Source: an uncultured bacterium
GTDB lineage: Bacteria; Cyanobacteriota; Vampirovibrionia; Gastranaerophilales; Gastranaerophilaceae
Assembly (NCBI GenBank): GCA_902765215.1
Contig: CACWZA010000018.1
Span: 1 to 36,014 of the forward strand
Direction of reading: 5' to 3'
DNA length: 36,014 bases
The first letter of the stretch is position 1. Each line of letters begins with the position of its first letter. This document shows positions 1 to 7,284 of the stretch, piece after piece. The notes under the pieces were generated by a model. That model was not told the DNA's origin. It searched no databases and saw only the letters and a program-made list of their open reading frames with translations. The position numbers and the translations under genes were made by a program.

Positions 1-1
1 T

Positions 2-154
2 TCACCTGATGAAGTATTCGAAGTAATGAACCATGCATCAGCCAATGCGATAAATTATTTCAAATTGTCGCAGCGTCTTGCAATCGCGTGTTATGCAGTA
101 AATGCAAAAGCAGCGAAATACAGGAGGATTCAGCCAATTAAGCAAGGAGCGTAA
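2..154 (+). CDS. 3' end of an unidentified protein (partial)
   Basis: The reading frame is open from base 2 to a TAA at 152-154 and gives the last 50 residues of a protein whose start lies outside the window. The tail is Ala- and Asn-rich in the middle (VMNHASANAINYF) and basic at the end (AAKYRRIQPIKQGA). I do not recognise a family. That it is coding is supported by the open frame and by the intrinsic terminator about 30 bases downstream on the same strand. No function is assigned. Confidence 0.5.
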   Translation, partial: SPDEVFEVMNHASANAINYFKLSQRLAIACYAVNAKAAKYRRIQPIKQGA

Positions 155-180
155 TTTATCGTATTAAATTAAAGATTAGA

Positions 181-243
181 AAAAAGACAGGGATTGTCAT
201 GCTAAAGCAAGACTCAAACATTTACCTCCCCTGTCTTTTTTTT
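181..243 (+). terminator. Rho-independent terminator of the upstream partial gene
   Basis: GACAGGG (186-192) pairs with CCCTGTC (229-235), followed by a run of eight or more T. The large loop contains a small nested hairpin (GTC-A-TGC...GCA-A-GAC). It lies just after the stop at 154. Confidence 0.7.
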
Positions 244-347
244 GCGTGTACATAAATCTTTTTTGTAACATTACCTTTACATAACGACAAAATTTCTCTG
301 TCGGATGCGTTATATAAAACACAGAGGTAATATATAGGAGGTTGGTT

Positions 348-671
348 ATGTCATCAGTAAAATGTGTAGGTTTAATGACTGCTGCAGGTGCATTGGCAAC
401 AGGTGGATTTAGTTTATACAAAGGTATGAAAACAAGAAAACAGGTAATAAATAATGCTCAGCGTATCGCTGATACACATGGCGGTAAGATTCCGACAGGC
501 GGAATGAAAAAAGACGGAACTTTATGGGACGGATTTACAACAGTAGATCAGGTTAAAAAAGATACAAGAAAAGCCTTGGCTATGGGTACAACCATGAGTG
601 CAGTTGCGGGTGCTGTGATGACCGGAGTAATTTCTGCGTTGACATTATTGGCAAAAGCAAAGATAAAATAA
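348..671 (+). CDS. Small putative membrane protein, 107 aa
   Basis: Start chosen at ATG 348 because AGGAG lies at 336-340, seven bases upstream; a TTG at 342 in the same frame is less likely. The protein has two hydrophobic, Ala/Gly-rich stretches, about residues 5-22 (VGLMTAAGALATGGFSLY) and 80-101 (MSAVAGAVMTGVISALTLL). They flank a basic, soluble middle containing GGKIPTGGMKKDGTLWDGF. This suggests a two-helix hairpin in the inner membrane with the middle loop on one face. I do not recognise the family. It is monocistronic and ends at a strong shared terminator. Confidence 0.7.
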   Translation: MSSVKCVGLMTAAGALATGGFSLYKGMKTRKQVINNAQRIADTHGGKIPTGGMKKDGTLWDGFTTVDQVKKDTRKALAMGTTMSAVAGAVMTGVISALTLLAKAKIK

Positions 672-686
672 AAAGAATGTATAATA

Positions 687-717
687 AAAATGGCTCGGAG
701 TTTCCGAGCCATTTTTT
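687..717. terminator. Bidirectional terminator between convergent genes
   Basis: TGGCTCGGA (691-699) and TCCGAGCCA (703-711) form a perfect 9-bp stem with a GTT loop. It is flanked by A-runs on the left and T-runs on the right, so it works on both strands. It serves the genes ending at 671 (+) and 716 (-). Confidence 0.85.
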
Positions 718-946
718 ATATGTTTAGAGAATCTAATATATTTTTAGCACCATCCAGTTCATATTCATACTGCTGAATATCTTTGCTGATTCTTTCTCGG
801 TCTTCCTTAGAGGTTTGCTTAATCTTATCCACCACTTTAGGATCAAGATAGGCGAAGAAATCGTCTAATTCGATAGATGGTTTTGTAATTCCGTTTTTGC
901 TTAGATTTGTGTTATCAGAGCCAATTGATTTTTTAATATCTGACAT
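716..946 (-). CDS. Small acidic hypothetical protein, 76 aa
   Basis: The protein is hydrophilic and highly charged, with no membrane segment or cysteine. The second half (about residues 33-74, for example KVVDKIKQTSKEDRERISK) looks alpha-helical, possibly a short coiled coil. AAGGAGA about 7 bases upstream of the ATG supports the start. It has its own candidate promoter at 1105-1132 and shares the terminator at 687-717 with the convergent gene. The family is not recognised. Coding is supported by the ribosome binding site, promoter and terminator. Confidence 0.7.
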   Translation of the reverse strand: MSDIKKSIGSDNTNLSKNGITKPSIELDDFFAYLDPKVVDKIKQTSKEDRERISKDIQQYEYELDGAKNILDSLNI

Positions 947-1104
947 TATTCTTTCTCCTTGTCACACACTTTACACTTTTTGTAAGATGAGTGAATATTC
1001 AGAATTGCCTAAAATTTTTAACTTGTTTACATTTGTTAACAATAATTGCCAAAATCGTTATACAGGTTAGATTTCAGGTATTATAAATTTCTCTCTTTAG
1101 TAAT

Positions 1105-1132
1105 ATTATAACAATAATTTTGCTATTTTCAA
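1105..1132 (-). promoter_or_regulatory. Candidate sigma-70 promoter for the 76-aa gene
   Basis: Read on the minus strand: TTGAAA (1127-1132), a 16-base spacer, then TATAAT (1105-1110). This predicts a leader of about 150 nt before the ATG at 946. It lies immediately downstream of comF, on the same strand. Confidence 0.45.
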
Positions 1133-1148
1133 GAACGGATAGGGTTAG

Positions 1149-1811
1149 TTAGTTTGGGGAAGATGTTGAAAGGCATGTAATATTTTGGATATTATTTTTC
1201 TTCAGTTCTTTAATCATGGAATCGAAGGTCGCGCCTGAAGTACAGATATCATCAATTATAAGTACGGGCATGTCTTGGAGTTTTGTAATATCTGCTTTAA
1301 ACGCATTTTCTAAGTTTCTGATTTTTTCTGTACGGGATAGTTTATACTGTGGTTTTGTATTTTTGATGCGTTTAATGAGTTCGTAGTTTGGGGTAAACCC
1401 GCTCAGGGCACAAAATTCTTCTGCAACCAGTTGCATGTGGTTATAACCGCGTTTTTTCTCGCGTTTTATATGAAGCGGAACAGGTACTACCTGAAACTGT
1501 TGCGGGAGATTATATTTTGTCTGTATTTCGGAAAAATATTCCCACATAAATTTTGCCATATAAAATGCAAGGTCTTTCTGGTAATGGTATTTAAGTCCTC
1601 TAATCATTTTCTGGATATATTTTTCGTAGGCACCTGCCGAGTATACGGTTATTCCGTCAAGTTCTCTGTCGGGGGTCAGGTCTGAGTGGATAAGTTCAGA
1701 GTAACATTTTGAGCACATTTTTACACATTCTTTGTTAGAACCGCAAAAATAGCACTTCTTTTTGTAGATAAAATCGAGTAATTTGTTCAAAAAATTTATG
1801 AGCTTGTCCAT
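1149..1811 (-). CDS. comF: ComF family protein (phosphoribosyltransferase-like)
   Basis: At 220 aa it matches the usual ComF length. The N-terminus carries a zinc-ribbon pattern (C20, C23, C33, C36). The C-terminal half is a type I phosphoribosyltransferase fold with the PRPP loop VLIIDDICTSGATF at about residues 182-196 and the family segment VPVPLHIKREKKRGYNHMQL before it. ComF proteins act in the cytoplasm during DNA uptake in competent bacteria; the exact chemical reaction is not established. No other competence gene is nearby. Upstream of the ATG at 1811 there is no good Shine-Dalgarno sequence. The gene is monocistronic. Confidence 0.9.
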   Translation of the reverse strand: MDKLINFLNKLLDFIYKKKCYFCGSNKECVKMCSKCYSELIHSDLTPDRELDGITVYSAGAYEKYIQKMIRGLKYHYQKDLAFYMAKFMWEYFSEIQTKYNLPQQFQVVPVPLHIKREKKRGYNHMQLVAEEFCALSGFTPNYELIKRIKNTKPQYKLSRTEKIRNLENAFKADITKLQDMPVLIIDDICTSGATFDSMIKELKKNNIQNITCLSTSSPN

Positions 1812-1932
1812 AAGAGTAATTTATATGAAAAATGTGTATAAATCAACAATAGCCGAAGTTTGTGGGGAATATTCCGTACAAATTGTTTCATCCGAATGGT
1901 TGAGATTCAAAAGAGTTTTGTTATTTTTTTTC

Positions 1933-2029
1933 AAATAGTGCCGTTAACTCTAATATGAAAAGCCAAAAGGTTTTTCATACCTCCTCCCCAAGTCTAGTAG
2001 CCGCTCTTACAAAAGACGGCTTTTTTTTT
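1933..2029 (+). ncRNA. Candidate small RNA with anti-Shine-Dalgarno segment and terminator
   Basis: Three elements follow in order. The first is a hairpin, TATGAAAA pairing with TTTTCATA (about 1954-1980). The second is a C-rich single strand, ACCTCCTCCCC (1980-1990). The third is an intrinsic terminator, AGCCG/CGGCT with an inner TCTT/AAGA stem and a run of nine T (1999-2029). A possible promoter, TTGAGA and a T-rich -10 about 16 bases later, lies near 1902-1930. The C-rich stretch would pair with ribosome binding sites. No convincing protein precedes the terminator, so a short RNA is a reasonable reading. The 5' end is a guess. Confidence 0.35.
1999..2029 (+). terminator. Rho-independent terminator
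   Basis: AGCCG (1999-2003) pairs with CGGCT, with an inner TCTT/AAGA stem around an ACAA loop and a long T run reaching 2029. There is no plus-strand protein gene upstream for it to serve, which points to a small RNA. Confidence 0.65.
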
Positions 2030-2033
2030 ACCC

Positions 2034-2134
2034 CGAGCAGAGGTATGAGCAACGTAGTTGCGAAAGTCGAAGCACGACTCAGCGGAAACGTTGAGTTTTC
2101 GATGGGAGTGCGAGCGGTACCGTTTAACGCGAGG
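2034..2134 (+). repeat. Structured repeat A, copy 1
   Basis: About 101 bp, beginning CGAGCAGAGG and ending CGTTTAACGCGAGG. It contains three successive hairpins: GCAAC-gta-GTTGC (2049-2061), AGTCG-aagca-CGACT, and CGGAAAC-gttga-GTTTTCG. These are followed by a nearly loopless AGCGGT/ACCGTT inverted repeat. Other copies lie at 2159-2196 (truncated), 14963-15062 (degenerate) and 23437-23530. Confidence 0.75.
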
Positions 2135-2158
2135 GGTAAGGCATTGTATTATTTACCC

Positions 2159-2196
2159 CGAGCAGAGGTATGAGCAACGAAGTTGCGAAAGTCGAA
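2159..2196 (+). repeat. Structured repeat A, copy 2 (truncated)
   Basis: The first 38 bases match copy 1 except for one base in the loop of the first hairpin (GCAAC-gaa-GTTGC). The match ends after GTCGAA. The two copies are separated by a GGGGTAA...TTTACCCC inverted repeat at about 2133-2159. Confidence 0.7.
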
Positions 2197-2266
2197 AAGA
2201 GATAATATTATTTACCCCCTCCCGAGCTGATTTGAAAAACGCTCATTCTTTTTGTATCATTATTTT

Positions 2267-4630
2267 ATGAGCGGTGCGTATCAAAAAACATTAAAATCAC
2301 TGGAATACAACAAAGTTTTGGAAGAAATGGCGAATTATACAAGATGTCATTACTCTAAGACACTTTGTCTTGACCTCCAGCCGTTGAAAGAAGTTTCTGA
2401 AATTCAGACAATGCTTAATTATACAAAAGAGGCTGTTGGGGTGTTGGATAATGCACTTGATATTCCGCTTGATTATGTAATCAACCTTGAAGAGATTGAC
2501 CTTCGTCCCGAATATTTTTCGGAAGATGAGCTTATTGATTTCGGGAAAACTTTAAGAAGCTTCAGACTTGTTAAGGGGTTTTTGAGGGATAACACAGATC
2601 AGGCTTCTTTACTTTTTAATCAGGGGTTAAAGATTTATACAAATAAAGAGTTAGAGGACAGAATTGCTGATACTTTTGATGAAAACTATAATGTCAGACA
2701 TGATGCGACACAGACTTTAAGCGGACTTTATTCGTCTTTAAGAGAAACGGAAACTGCTTTAAAAGAAACTACAACAAGACTGTTAAATTCACCTGAGTTT
2801 AACAAACATTTGCAGGAGCAAATCTATACTTTGCGTGATGACAGGGTAGTTTTTCAGGTCAAAGCCTCTGCAAAAACAAAGATTCATGGGATAGTGCACG
2901 ATGTTTCTGCTACAAGCAAAACACTATATATTGAGCCGACGCAGGTTGTTCCGCTGAACAACAAAATCAGAGAGGTCAAGGCAAAAATTCATGGCGAAAT
3001 TATCGCTATACTGACTTCTCTGAGTAAAGAGATAAAACTTAATCTTGATTATATAAAATCGAGTATTGTTCTTGTGGGTGAGATAGATTTTCATTTCACT
3101 AAGGCGCGTTATGCCGTAAAAACTAAGTCAACCGAGCCGATTTTAGAGGAAAAGAAAATAGTAAAAATAGATGCTATGCGTCATCCGCTTTTGATTGGTC
3201 GGGTTGAAAAGTTAATAGAGAACGATTTTATTATCGGAAAAGATTACGGTTCCGTATTGATTACGGGTTCAAATACGGGGGGTAAAACCGTTGCACTCAA
3301 AACAATAGGGTTATTTTTACTAATGACAAAATCAGGCATGTTCTTGCCGTGCGCTGAGGCACATATTTACCCGTTCAAGAATGTGTTTGCGGATATCGGT
3401 GATGATCAGAATATTCTGCAAAACCTGTCCACTTTTTCATCACACATGACTAATATCATTAATATTTTGAATCAGTCTAATTCCGATACATTTGTATTAT
3501 TAGATGAACTCTGTGCGGGGACTGATCCTGTTGAGGGTGCTGTGTTAGCGGAGGTTATACTAAAAAGGCTTAAAAAATTGTCTGCACTTTCTGTTGTAAC
3601 TACCCACTACGGACAGTTAAAATCTCTGGAATATACAGATTCTTATTTCAAGAATGCGTGTGTTGAGTTTGATACGGAAACACTTTCACCTACATATAAT
3701 CTTATTATCGGTATTCCGGGGATGAGTAATGCGATATCTGTCAGTGCGAATTTGGGGCTGGATAAGAAGCTTGTTGCTCAGGCGCAGGACCTTTTATATA
3801 ACCAAAAAGATACCTCGCTTGAGGTGGTTGAAAAATTGCAGGATACTCATCAGCAGCTGACAAAGAACCTTGAATCTGCGGAAGAATCAAACGCAAAGGC
3901 AGAGAGTATCAAAAAGAAATATGAAAAAGAGATGTCCGATTTTAAAAAGACAAAGAACAAAACTCTGAAACATATAAAAAACAGATTTGACGGGGAGTTA
4001 GACGAGGTTAAACGAGAAATTAAGGATATTCTGAACGAATTGAGAAAAGAAAAATCTGAAAAGATTGCAAGGCGTTCATATTTAAGACTGGCGAACCTCG
4101 AGCACAAGTTCCGCAGCGACCTGAATGAACTTGAAGAATCGGAAAAATACGATGAAATCGACTGGGCAACGGTTAAGGTAAATGATACCTTTATTGTAAA
4201 AGGTATTAATCAGGAAGTTATTCTGCTTTCGCTCCCTGATAAAAACAATAATGTTTATGTTCAGATGGGGAACATAAAAACAAAGATTAAACAGGACAAG
4301 CTTGCGGTTTATAATAAATCGCTTATAAAACCGACAATCAAAAAGCCGGTGAAACCGTCAACCAACTTTGAACTGAAACGATATACAATGTCGCCGAAGC
4401 TTGATTTGAGAGGGTTTACCGTTGAGGATGCTCTTGATGAGTTAGAGGCATATTTAGATAAAGCAAGTCTTGTGAATCTTACCCCTGTCCAGATTATCCA
4501 CGGGCATGGTACGGGCGCTTTGAAATCTGCTGTACGGGATTTCTTATCGACATCACCTTATGTTGCAAAATACAGACCGGGCGAAAACTCTGAAGGCGGC
4601 GACGGTGTCAGCGTGGTAGATATCAATTAG
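2267..4630 (+). CDS. mutS2: Endonuclease MutS2
   Basis: The start is ATG 2267; an in-frame TTG at 2252 has no better ribosome binding site, and the family usually begins with this TLxxLEYxKV segment. At 787 aa it is full length. Seen in order: MutS core; ATPase with Walker A GSNTGGKT (about residues 334-341) and Walker B FVLLDELCAGTDP (about 408-420); a charged coiled-coil linker (about 510-630); and a C-terminal Smr domain with LDLRGF and the nuclease signature IIHGHGTGALK. Family members act on recombination intermediates or collided ribosomes rather than in mismatch repair. The TAG stop runs directly into GGGTAAA, a motif seen after two other genes here. Confidence 0.95.
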   Translation: MSGAYQKTLKSLEYNKVLEEMANYTRCHYSKTLCLDLQPLKEVSEIQTMLNYTKEAVGVLDNALDIPLDYVINLEEIDLRPEYFSEDELIDFGKTLRSFRLVKGFLRDNTDQASLLFNQGLKIYTNKELEDRIADTFDENYNVRHDATQTLSGLYSSLRETETALKETTTRLLNSPEFNKHLQEQIYTLRDDRVVFQVKASAKTKIHGIVHDVSATSKTLYIEPTQVVPLNNKIREVKAKIHGEIIAILTSLSKEIKLNLDYIKSSIVLVGEIDFHFTKARYAVKTKSTEPILEEKKIVKIDAMRHPLLIGRVEKLIENDFIIGKDYGSVLITGSNTGGKTVALKTIGLFLLMTKSGMFLPCAEAHIYPFKNVFADIGDDQNILQNLSTFSSHMTNIINILNQSNSDTFVLLDELCAGTDPVEGAVLAEVILKRLKKLSALSVVTTHYGQLKSLEYTDSYFKNACVEFDTETLSPTYNLIIGIPGMSNAISVSANLGLDKKLVAQAQDLLYNQKDTSLEVVEKLQDTHQQLTKNLESAEESNAKAESIKKKYEKEMSDFKKTKNKTLKHIKNRFDGELDEVKREIKDILNELRKEKSEKIARRSYLRLANLEHKFRSDLNELEESEKYDEIDWATVKVNDTFIVKGINQEVILLSLPDKNNNVYVQMGNIKTKIKQDKLAVYNKSLIKPTIKKPVKPSTNFELKRYTMSPKLDLRGFTVEDALDELEAYLDKASLVNLTPVQIIHGHGTGALKSAVRDFLSTSPYVAKYRPGENSEGGDGVSVVDIN

Positions 4631-4762
4631 GGGTAAATATACAATAACCCTCCCTCAAAAAGTCTAAACTTTTCATAGGACGGGCATGCCTTTGGATGTA
4701 TGCGGATAAAATGGCTGAAATATAGTTGTATCAAGGTTTTTGGCTTAAATATAGACCGAATG

Positions 4763-4789
4763 GACTAGATAGGGTTATCTAGTCTTTTT
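4763..4789 (+). terminator. Rho-independent terminator after mutS2
   Basis: GACTAGATA (4763-4771) and TATCTAGTC (4776-4784) form a perfect 9-bp stem with a GGGT loop, followed by five T. Confidence 0.8.
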
Positions 4790-4819
4790 GGTAGAAAATA
4801 AACACTTCTATTTATTATC

Positions 4820-4831
4820 TTATACGTATAA
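4820..4831. promoter_or_regulatory. Perfect palindrome upstream of the response regulator gene
   Basis: TTATACGTATAA is a perfect 12-bp palindrome, 56 bases before the chosen ATG of the NarL-type regulator. It could be an operator, for example for autoregulation, but only the symmetry is seen. Confidence 0.35.
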
Positions 4832-4887
4832 AAGTAGTAGTATGTATGGTGGAGAGGGAAGTTAAGTTATTAATTAGGGAGATAAAA

Positions 4888-5589
4888 ATGCATAGAGATT
4901 TCAGAAAAAAAGCAAGAATCGTTTTAATCGACGATAACTACGAACACTTGATGGGGGTTAAGGAGTTATTAAACCTTGAAGGTTGCTATGATGTAGTTCA
5001 AACTTCTACAAGTGTAAACACAGGTGTAAACATGGTTAAGAAATATCAGCCTGATATCGTTTTGGTTGATATGAACATGCCTGACAAAAACGGGTTACAG
5101 GCAATTCACGAAATCCAAAGACTTGGAGTAAACACAAAAGTTTTGGCTCTCAGTGCTTATGATGATGCAGATTTAATCTTTAGAGCTATGAAGGTTGGTG
5201 CAAGAGGTTATGTTCTCAAAACTATGGCTTCTGCTCAGCTTATTTGTGCAATTGAAGAAGTTATTTCAGGCAAGATTTATTTACCATCTGCTTTATCATT
5301 AAGATTCTTTGAATACTTCCAAAAATCAGTTAAGGAAGAAGAAAACAGCACAGATGAAGAATTGCTCTCATCTCTTACCCAAAGAGAAGAAGAAGTTCTC
5401 GATTTATTAACTCAGGGCTTTGGTTACAACGAAGTTTCTTCTAAGTTGTATATCTCAAATACAACTGTTAAAACTCACGTTAACAATATTTTTCAAAAGC
5501 TTCAGGTTAAAGACAGAACACAGGCAGTTCTCTATGCAATAAGACATGGCTTTGACAAGAAAAGAAAAGCAAAATTTGTGTCAATCTAG
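4888..5589 (+). CDS. NarL/FixJ-type response regulator
   Basis: Start at ATG 4888 with AGGGAG about six bases upstream; an in-frame ATG at 4846 has no such site. The 233-aa protein has an N-terminal receiver domain with the acidic pair D15-D16, phosphoacceptor D61 in VLVDMNMPD, and VLKTM carrying the conserved lysine. The C-terminal LuxR-type helix-turn-helix spans about residues 165-228 (SLTQREEEVLDLLTQGF, then SNTTVKTHVNNIFQKL). It should bind DNA when phosphorylated. A short histidine kinase gene follows after a terminator and is the obvious candidate partner, although separate transcription is implied. A palindrome at 4820-4831 may be its own operator. Confidence 0.92.
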   Translation: MHRDFRKKARIVLIDDNYEHLMGVKELLNLEGCYDVVQTSTSVNTGVNMVKKYQPDIVLVDMNMPDKNGLQAIHEIQRLGVNTKVLALSAYDDADLIFRAMKVGARGYVLKTMASAQLICAIEEVISGKIYLPSALSLRFFEYFQKSVKEEENSTDEELLSSLTQREEEVLDLLTQGFGYNEVSSKLYISNTTVKTHVNNIFQKLQVKDRTQAVLYAIRHGFDKKRKAKFVSI

Positions 5590-5633
5590 TGGAAAATATA
5601 ATTAAGGTGAATGGGAAGTTATAAGTATTAATT

Positions 5634-5681
5634 AAGTGATTAGCGGATACAGAATATTCAGATTCGCTAATCACTTTTATT
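5634..5681 (+). terminator. Terminator between response regulator and kinase genes
   Basis: AAGTGATTAGCG (5634-5645) and CGCTAATCACTT (5665-5676) form a 12-bp perfect stem around a 19-base loop. The T-rich tail is short, and the kinase ribosome binding site follows at 5684. It may attenuate rather than fully stop transcription. Confidence 0.65.
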
Positions 5682-5691
5682 TCAGGCGGTT

Positions 5692-6342
5692 ATGGAGTAT
5701 CAAACAGAAAAAGTAAGACATATATCACATGAGGTCAAAAACCAGCTCTCTGTCTGCGATTTGTACACAGAAATACTGGAGAGATATTGTGCAAAGAACG
5801 GTATTGAAGACGAAACAATACTCCGTTCTGTTGGCTGTATAAAACGTGCACTTCAGATGGCGGGCAATACCCTATTAGAGCTCAAATCATCCGATATCCA
5901 GCAATTAGACGAATATAGTCTGGATGAAATTTTAAAAGATGCCTATGAATTATCAAAGGTTTACGGGATTGCAAAAGCGGTTCGGATTGAGTTATCTTCC
6001 GCCGTTGATGTGAGAGTGGTTGTTGATAAAAACAGGTTGCTATCGGTTATTCTCAACCTTGTTAAAAATGCGTGTGAGGCGTTTGAAGATACGGATGATA
6101 AATTTGTAAAAATATGTTCTCAGCGTGAGGACAGTGTTGTTAAGGTTATAGTATCTAATAATGCTGTTCCTGTAGGGAATACGGACATTTTCGCAGAAGG
6201 TGTGACGACAAAAGAAACCGGCTCAGGTTTAGGGTTGTATATTGCACGGCAAAATATGGAAGAAATGGGCGGTTCTCTCAGATTGTTAAAATCTGATTTT
6301 ACCTCTACTGATTTTGAAATCAGAATAAAAACGGCAGACTAA
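5692..6342 (+). CDS. Short sensorless histidine kinase
   Basis: At 216 aa it contains only a dimerisation/phosphoacceptor region and an ATPase domain, with no membrane segment or sensor domain. H13 in ISHEVKNQL is the likely phosphoacceptor. The N box is NLVKNACEAF and the G box is GSGLGLYIARQN. The DxGxG box normally found between them is not recognisable; VSNNAVPVGN stands in its place. The kinase may therefore bind ATP differently or act mainly as a phosphatase or scaffold. Shine-Dalgarno AGGCGG is very close to the ATG. The gene overlaps the convergent thioesterase gene by 4 bp. Confidence 0.85.
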   Translation: MEYQTEKVRHISHEVKNQLSVCDLYTEILERYCAKNGIEDETILRSVGCIKRALQMAGNTLLELKSSDIQQLDEYSLDEILKDAYELSKVYGIAKAVRIELSSAVDVRVVVDKNRLLSVILNLVKNACEAFEDTDDKFVKICSQREDSVVKVIVSNNAVPVGNTDIFAEGVTTKETGSGLGLYIARQNMEEMGGSLRLLKSDFTSTDFEIRIKTAD

Positions 6343-7130
6343 ACTTTATCCCATAAACATTCAATCAGGCAAAGGTCTTCGCCATCTTTGTTTTGAAGTC
6401 TGTGCAGGGTAGTATTTTCATCTTTAAACTGTATTTGTGATAATATTTGTTCCCCAAAACGGGCTTCTTTTTTAAAGACCATATCGAGAGTTTTGATTTT
6501 GTGTTCGTTTTTAAATTCATAACTCAGCGGTTCAAATGCCCAGACTATATAGTTACCGTTGTTTGCATGCCCGTTAACATCAAGGTCGTTGTATCTTACT
6601 TCAAATTCTTTTTCTATTTCGGCATCTGTAACAGGGGTAACTTTTTGGAAAGATAAATCGGTATCTCTTTTTTCATAAACCGTCATGTGACGGTTATCGG
6701 TTATGATGCTTGAAATCGGCACCATTGAGCGGTTATCAATGTCTACGAGTGACCACATACTGAACATTCTGCCCACGCGTTTTTCTTTGTTTCTTAGTTC
6801 AAATTCACGGTAAGCAAAGAGTTTGTTATACCCTCTAGGTTCTGTTGTCAGTTCTAAATCCTGAACATCAAAAGGATATTCGTCAAATTCCATTCTGTAT
6901 TTTAATAAAAACCATGCGTAATTTTTGGGATAAATATATGAATATCCGAACCCCCATTGTTCTGCATTTTCGCTTGCTATATCCTGCAAAAAGTTCAGCA
7001 AAGCATAGGGCTTCATCGCTAAATTCTGGTCTGTTTCAGAATACTTTATTGTTATGGTTTTAGTGTATGTGTTTTCGCTCATGGGATTATTATAACATGA
7101 ATAAATCGTTGCTTTTATATTTTCTCTCAT
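6339..7130 (-). CDS. Acyl-ACP thioesterase (FatA/FatB-like)
   Basis: At 263 aa it has the double hot-dog layout of acyl-ACP thioesterases. The N-terminal half is TITIKYSETDQNLAMKPYALL; the second begins with the signature VRYNDLDVNGHANNGNYI (about residues 178-195). The Asp, Asn and His of DVNGH are present, and the Glu of KKEARF aligns with the plant ECG segment, whose Cys is Ala here. It would release free fatty acids from acyl carrier protein in the cytoplasm. A second start at MSENTYT (7082) is possible and fits the family better. An acyl-activating enzyme is divergently encoded next door. The ATG at 7130 sits just after a GGACAAC hairpin. Confidence 0.85.
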   Translation of the reverse strand: MRENIKATIYSCYNNPMSENTYTKTITIKYSETDQNLAMKPYALLNFLQDIASENAEQWGFGYSYIYPKNYAWFLLKYRMEFDEYPFDVQDLELTTEPRGYNKLFAYREFELRNKEKRVGRMFSMWSLVDIDNRSMVPISSIITDNRHMTVYEKRDTDLSFQKVTPVTDAEIEKEFEVRYNDLDVNGHANNGNYIVWAFEPLSYEFKNEHKIKTLDMVFKKEARFGEQILSQIQFKDENTTLHRLQNKDGEDLCLIECLWDKV

Positions 7131-7135
7131 TTTAA

Positions 7136-7153
7136 GGACAACAAAGTTGTCCG
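7136..7153. repeat. GGACAAC hairpin, copy 1
   Basis: GGACAAC-aaa-GTTGTCC is a perfect 7-bp stem with a 3-base loop, in the intergenic region next to the thioesterase start. The same stem recurs at 20419-20436 upstream of purA with a different loop. Confidence 0.6.
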
Positions 7154-7193
7154 ATAAACTAATTTACAAATGTACACAAAACCCGCTTATAAA

Positions 7194-7222
7194 TTGCATT
7201 TTTGCATGTGTGATACTATAAT
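7194..7222 (+). promoter_or_regulatory. Sigma-70-type promoter of the acyl-activating enzyme
   Basis: TTGCAT (7194-7199), a 17-base spacer and a consensus TATAAT (7217-7222), about 60 bases before the ATG at 7285. Confidence 0.65.
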
Positions 7223-7284
7223 TATGTTACAGTTGGAAGGTTTTAGTGTTTTATAATTAGTAAAACTTAAATGGAGAAGGTTAT

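Noticed and set aside
1825-1938. A 37-codon plus-strand ORF between comF and repeat A
   Set aside because: No ribosome binding site, a low-complexity Phe-rich end and no recognisable protein pattern; the terminator that follows is better explained by a small RNA.
1955-2270. Plus-strand ORFs of about 70 codons across repeat A
   Set aside because: They translate the structured repeat and terminator; the reading frame is not kept in the other repeat copies.
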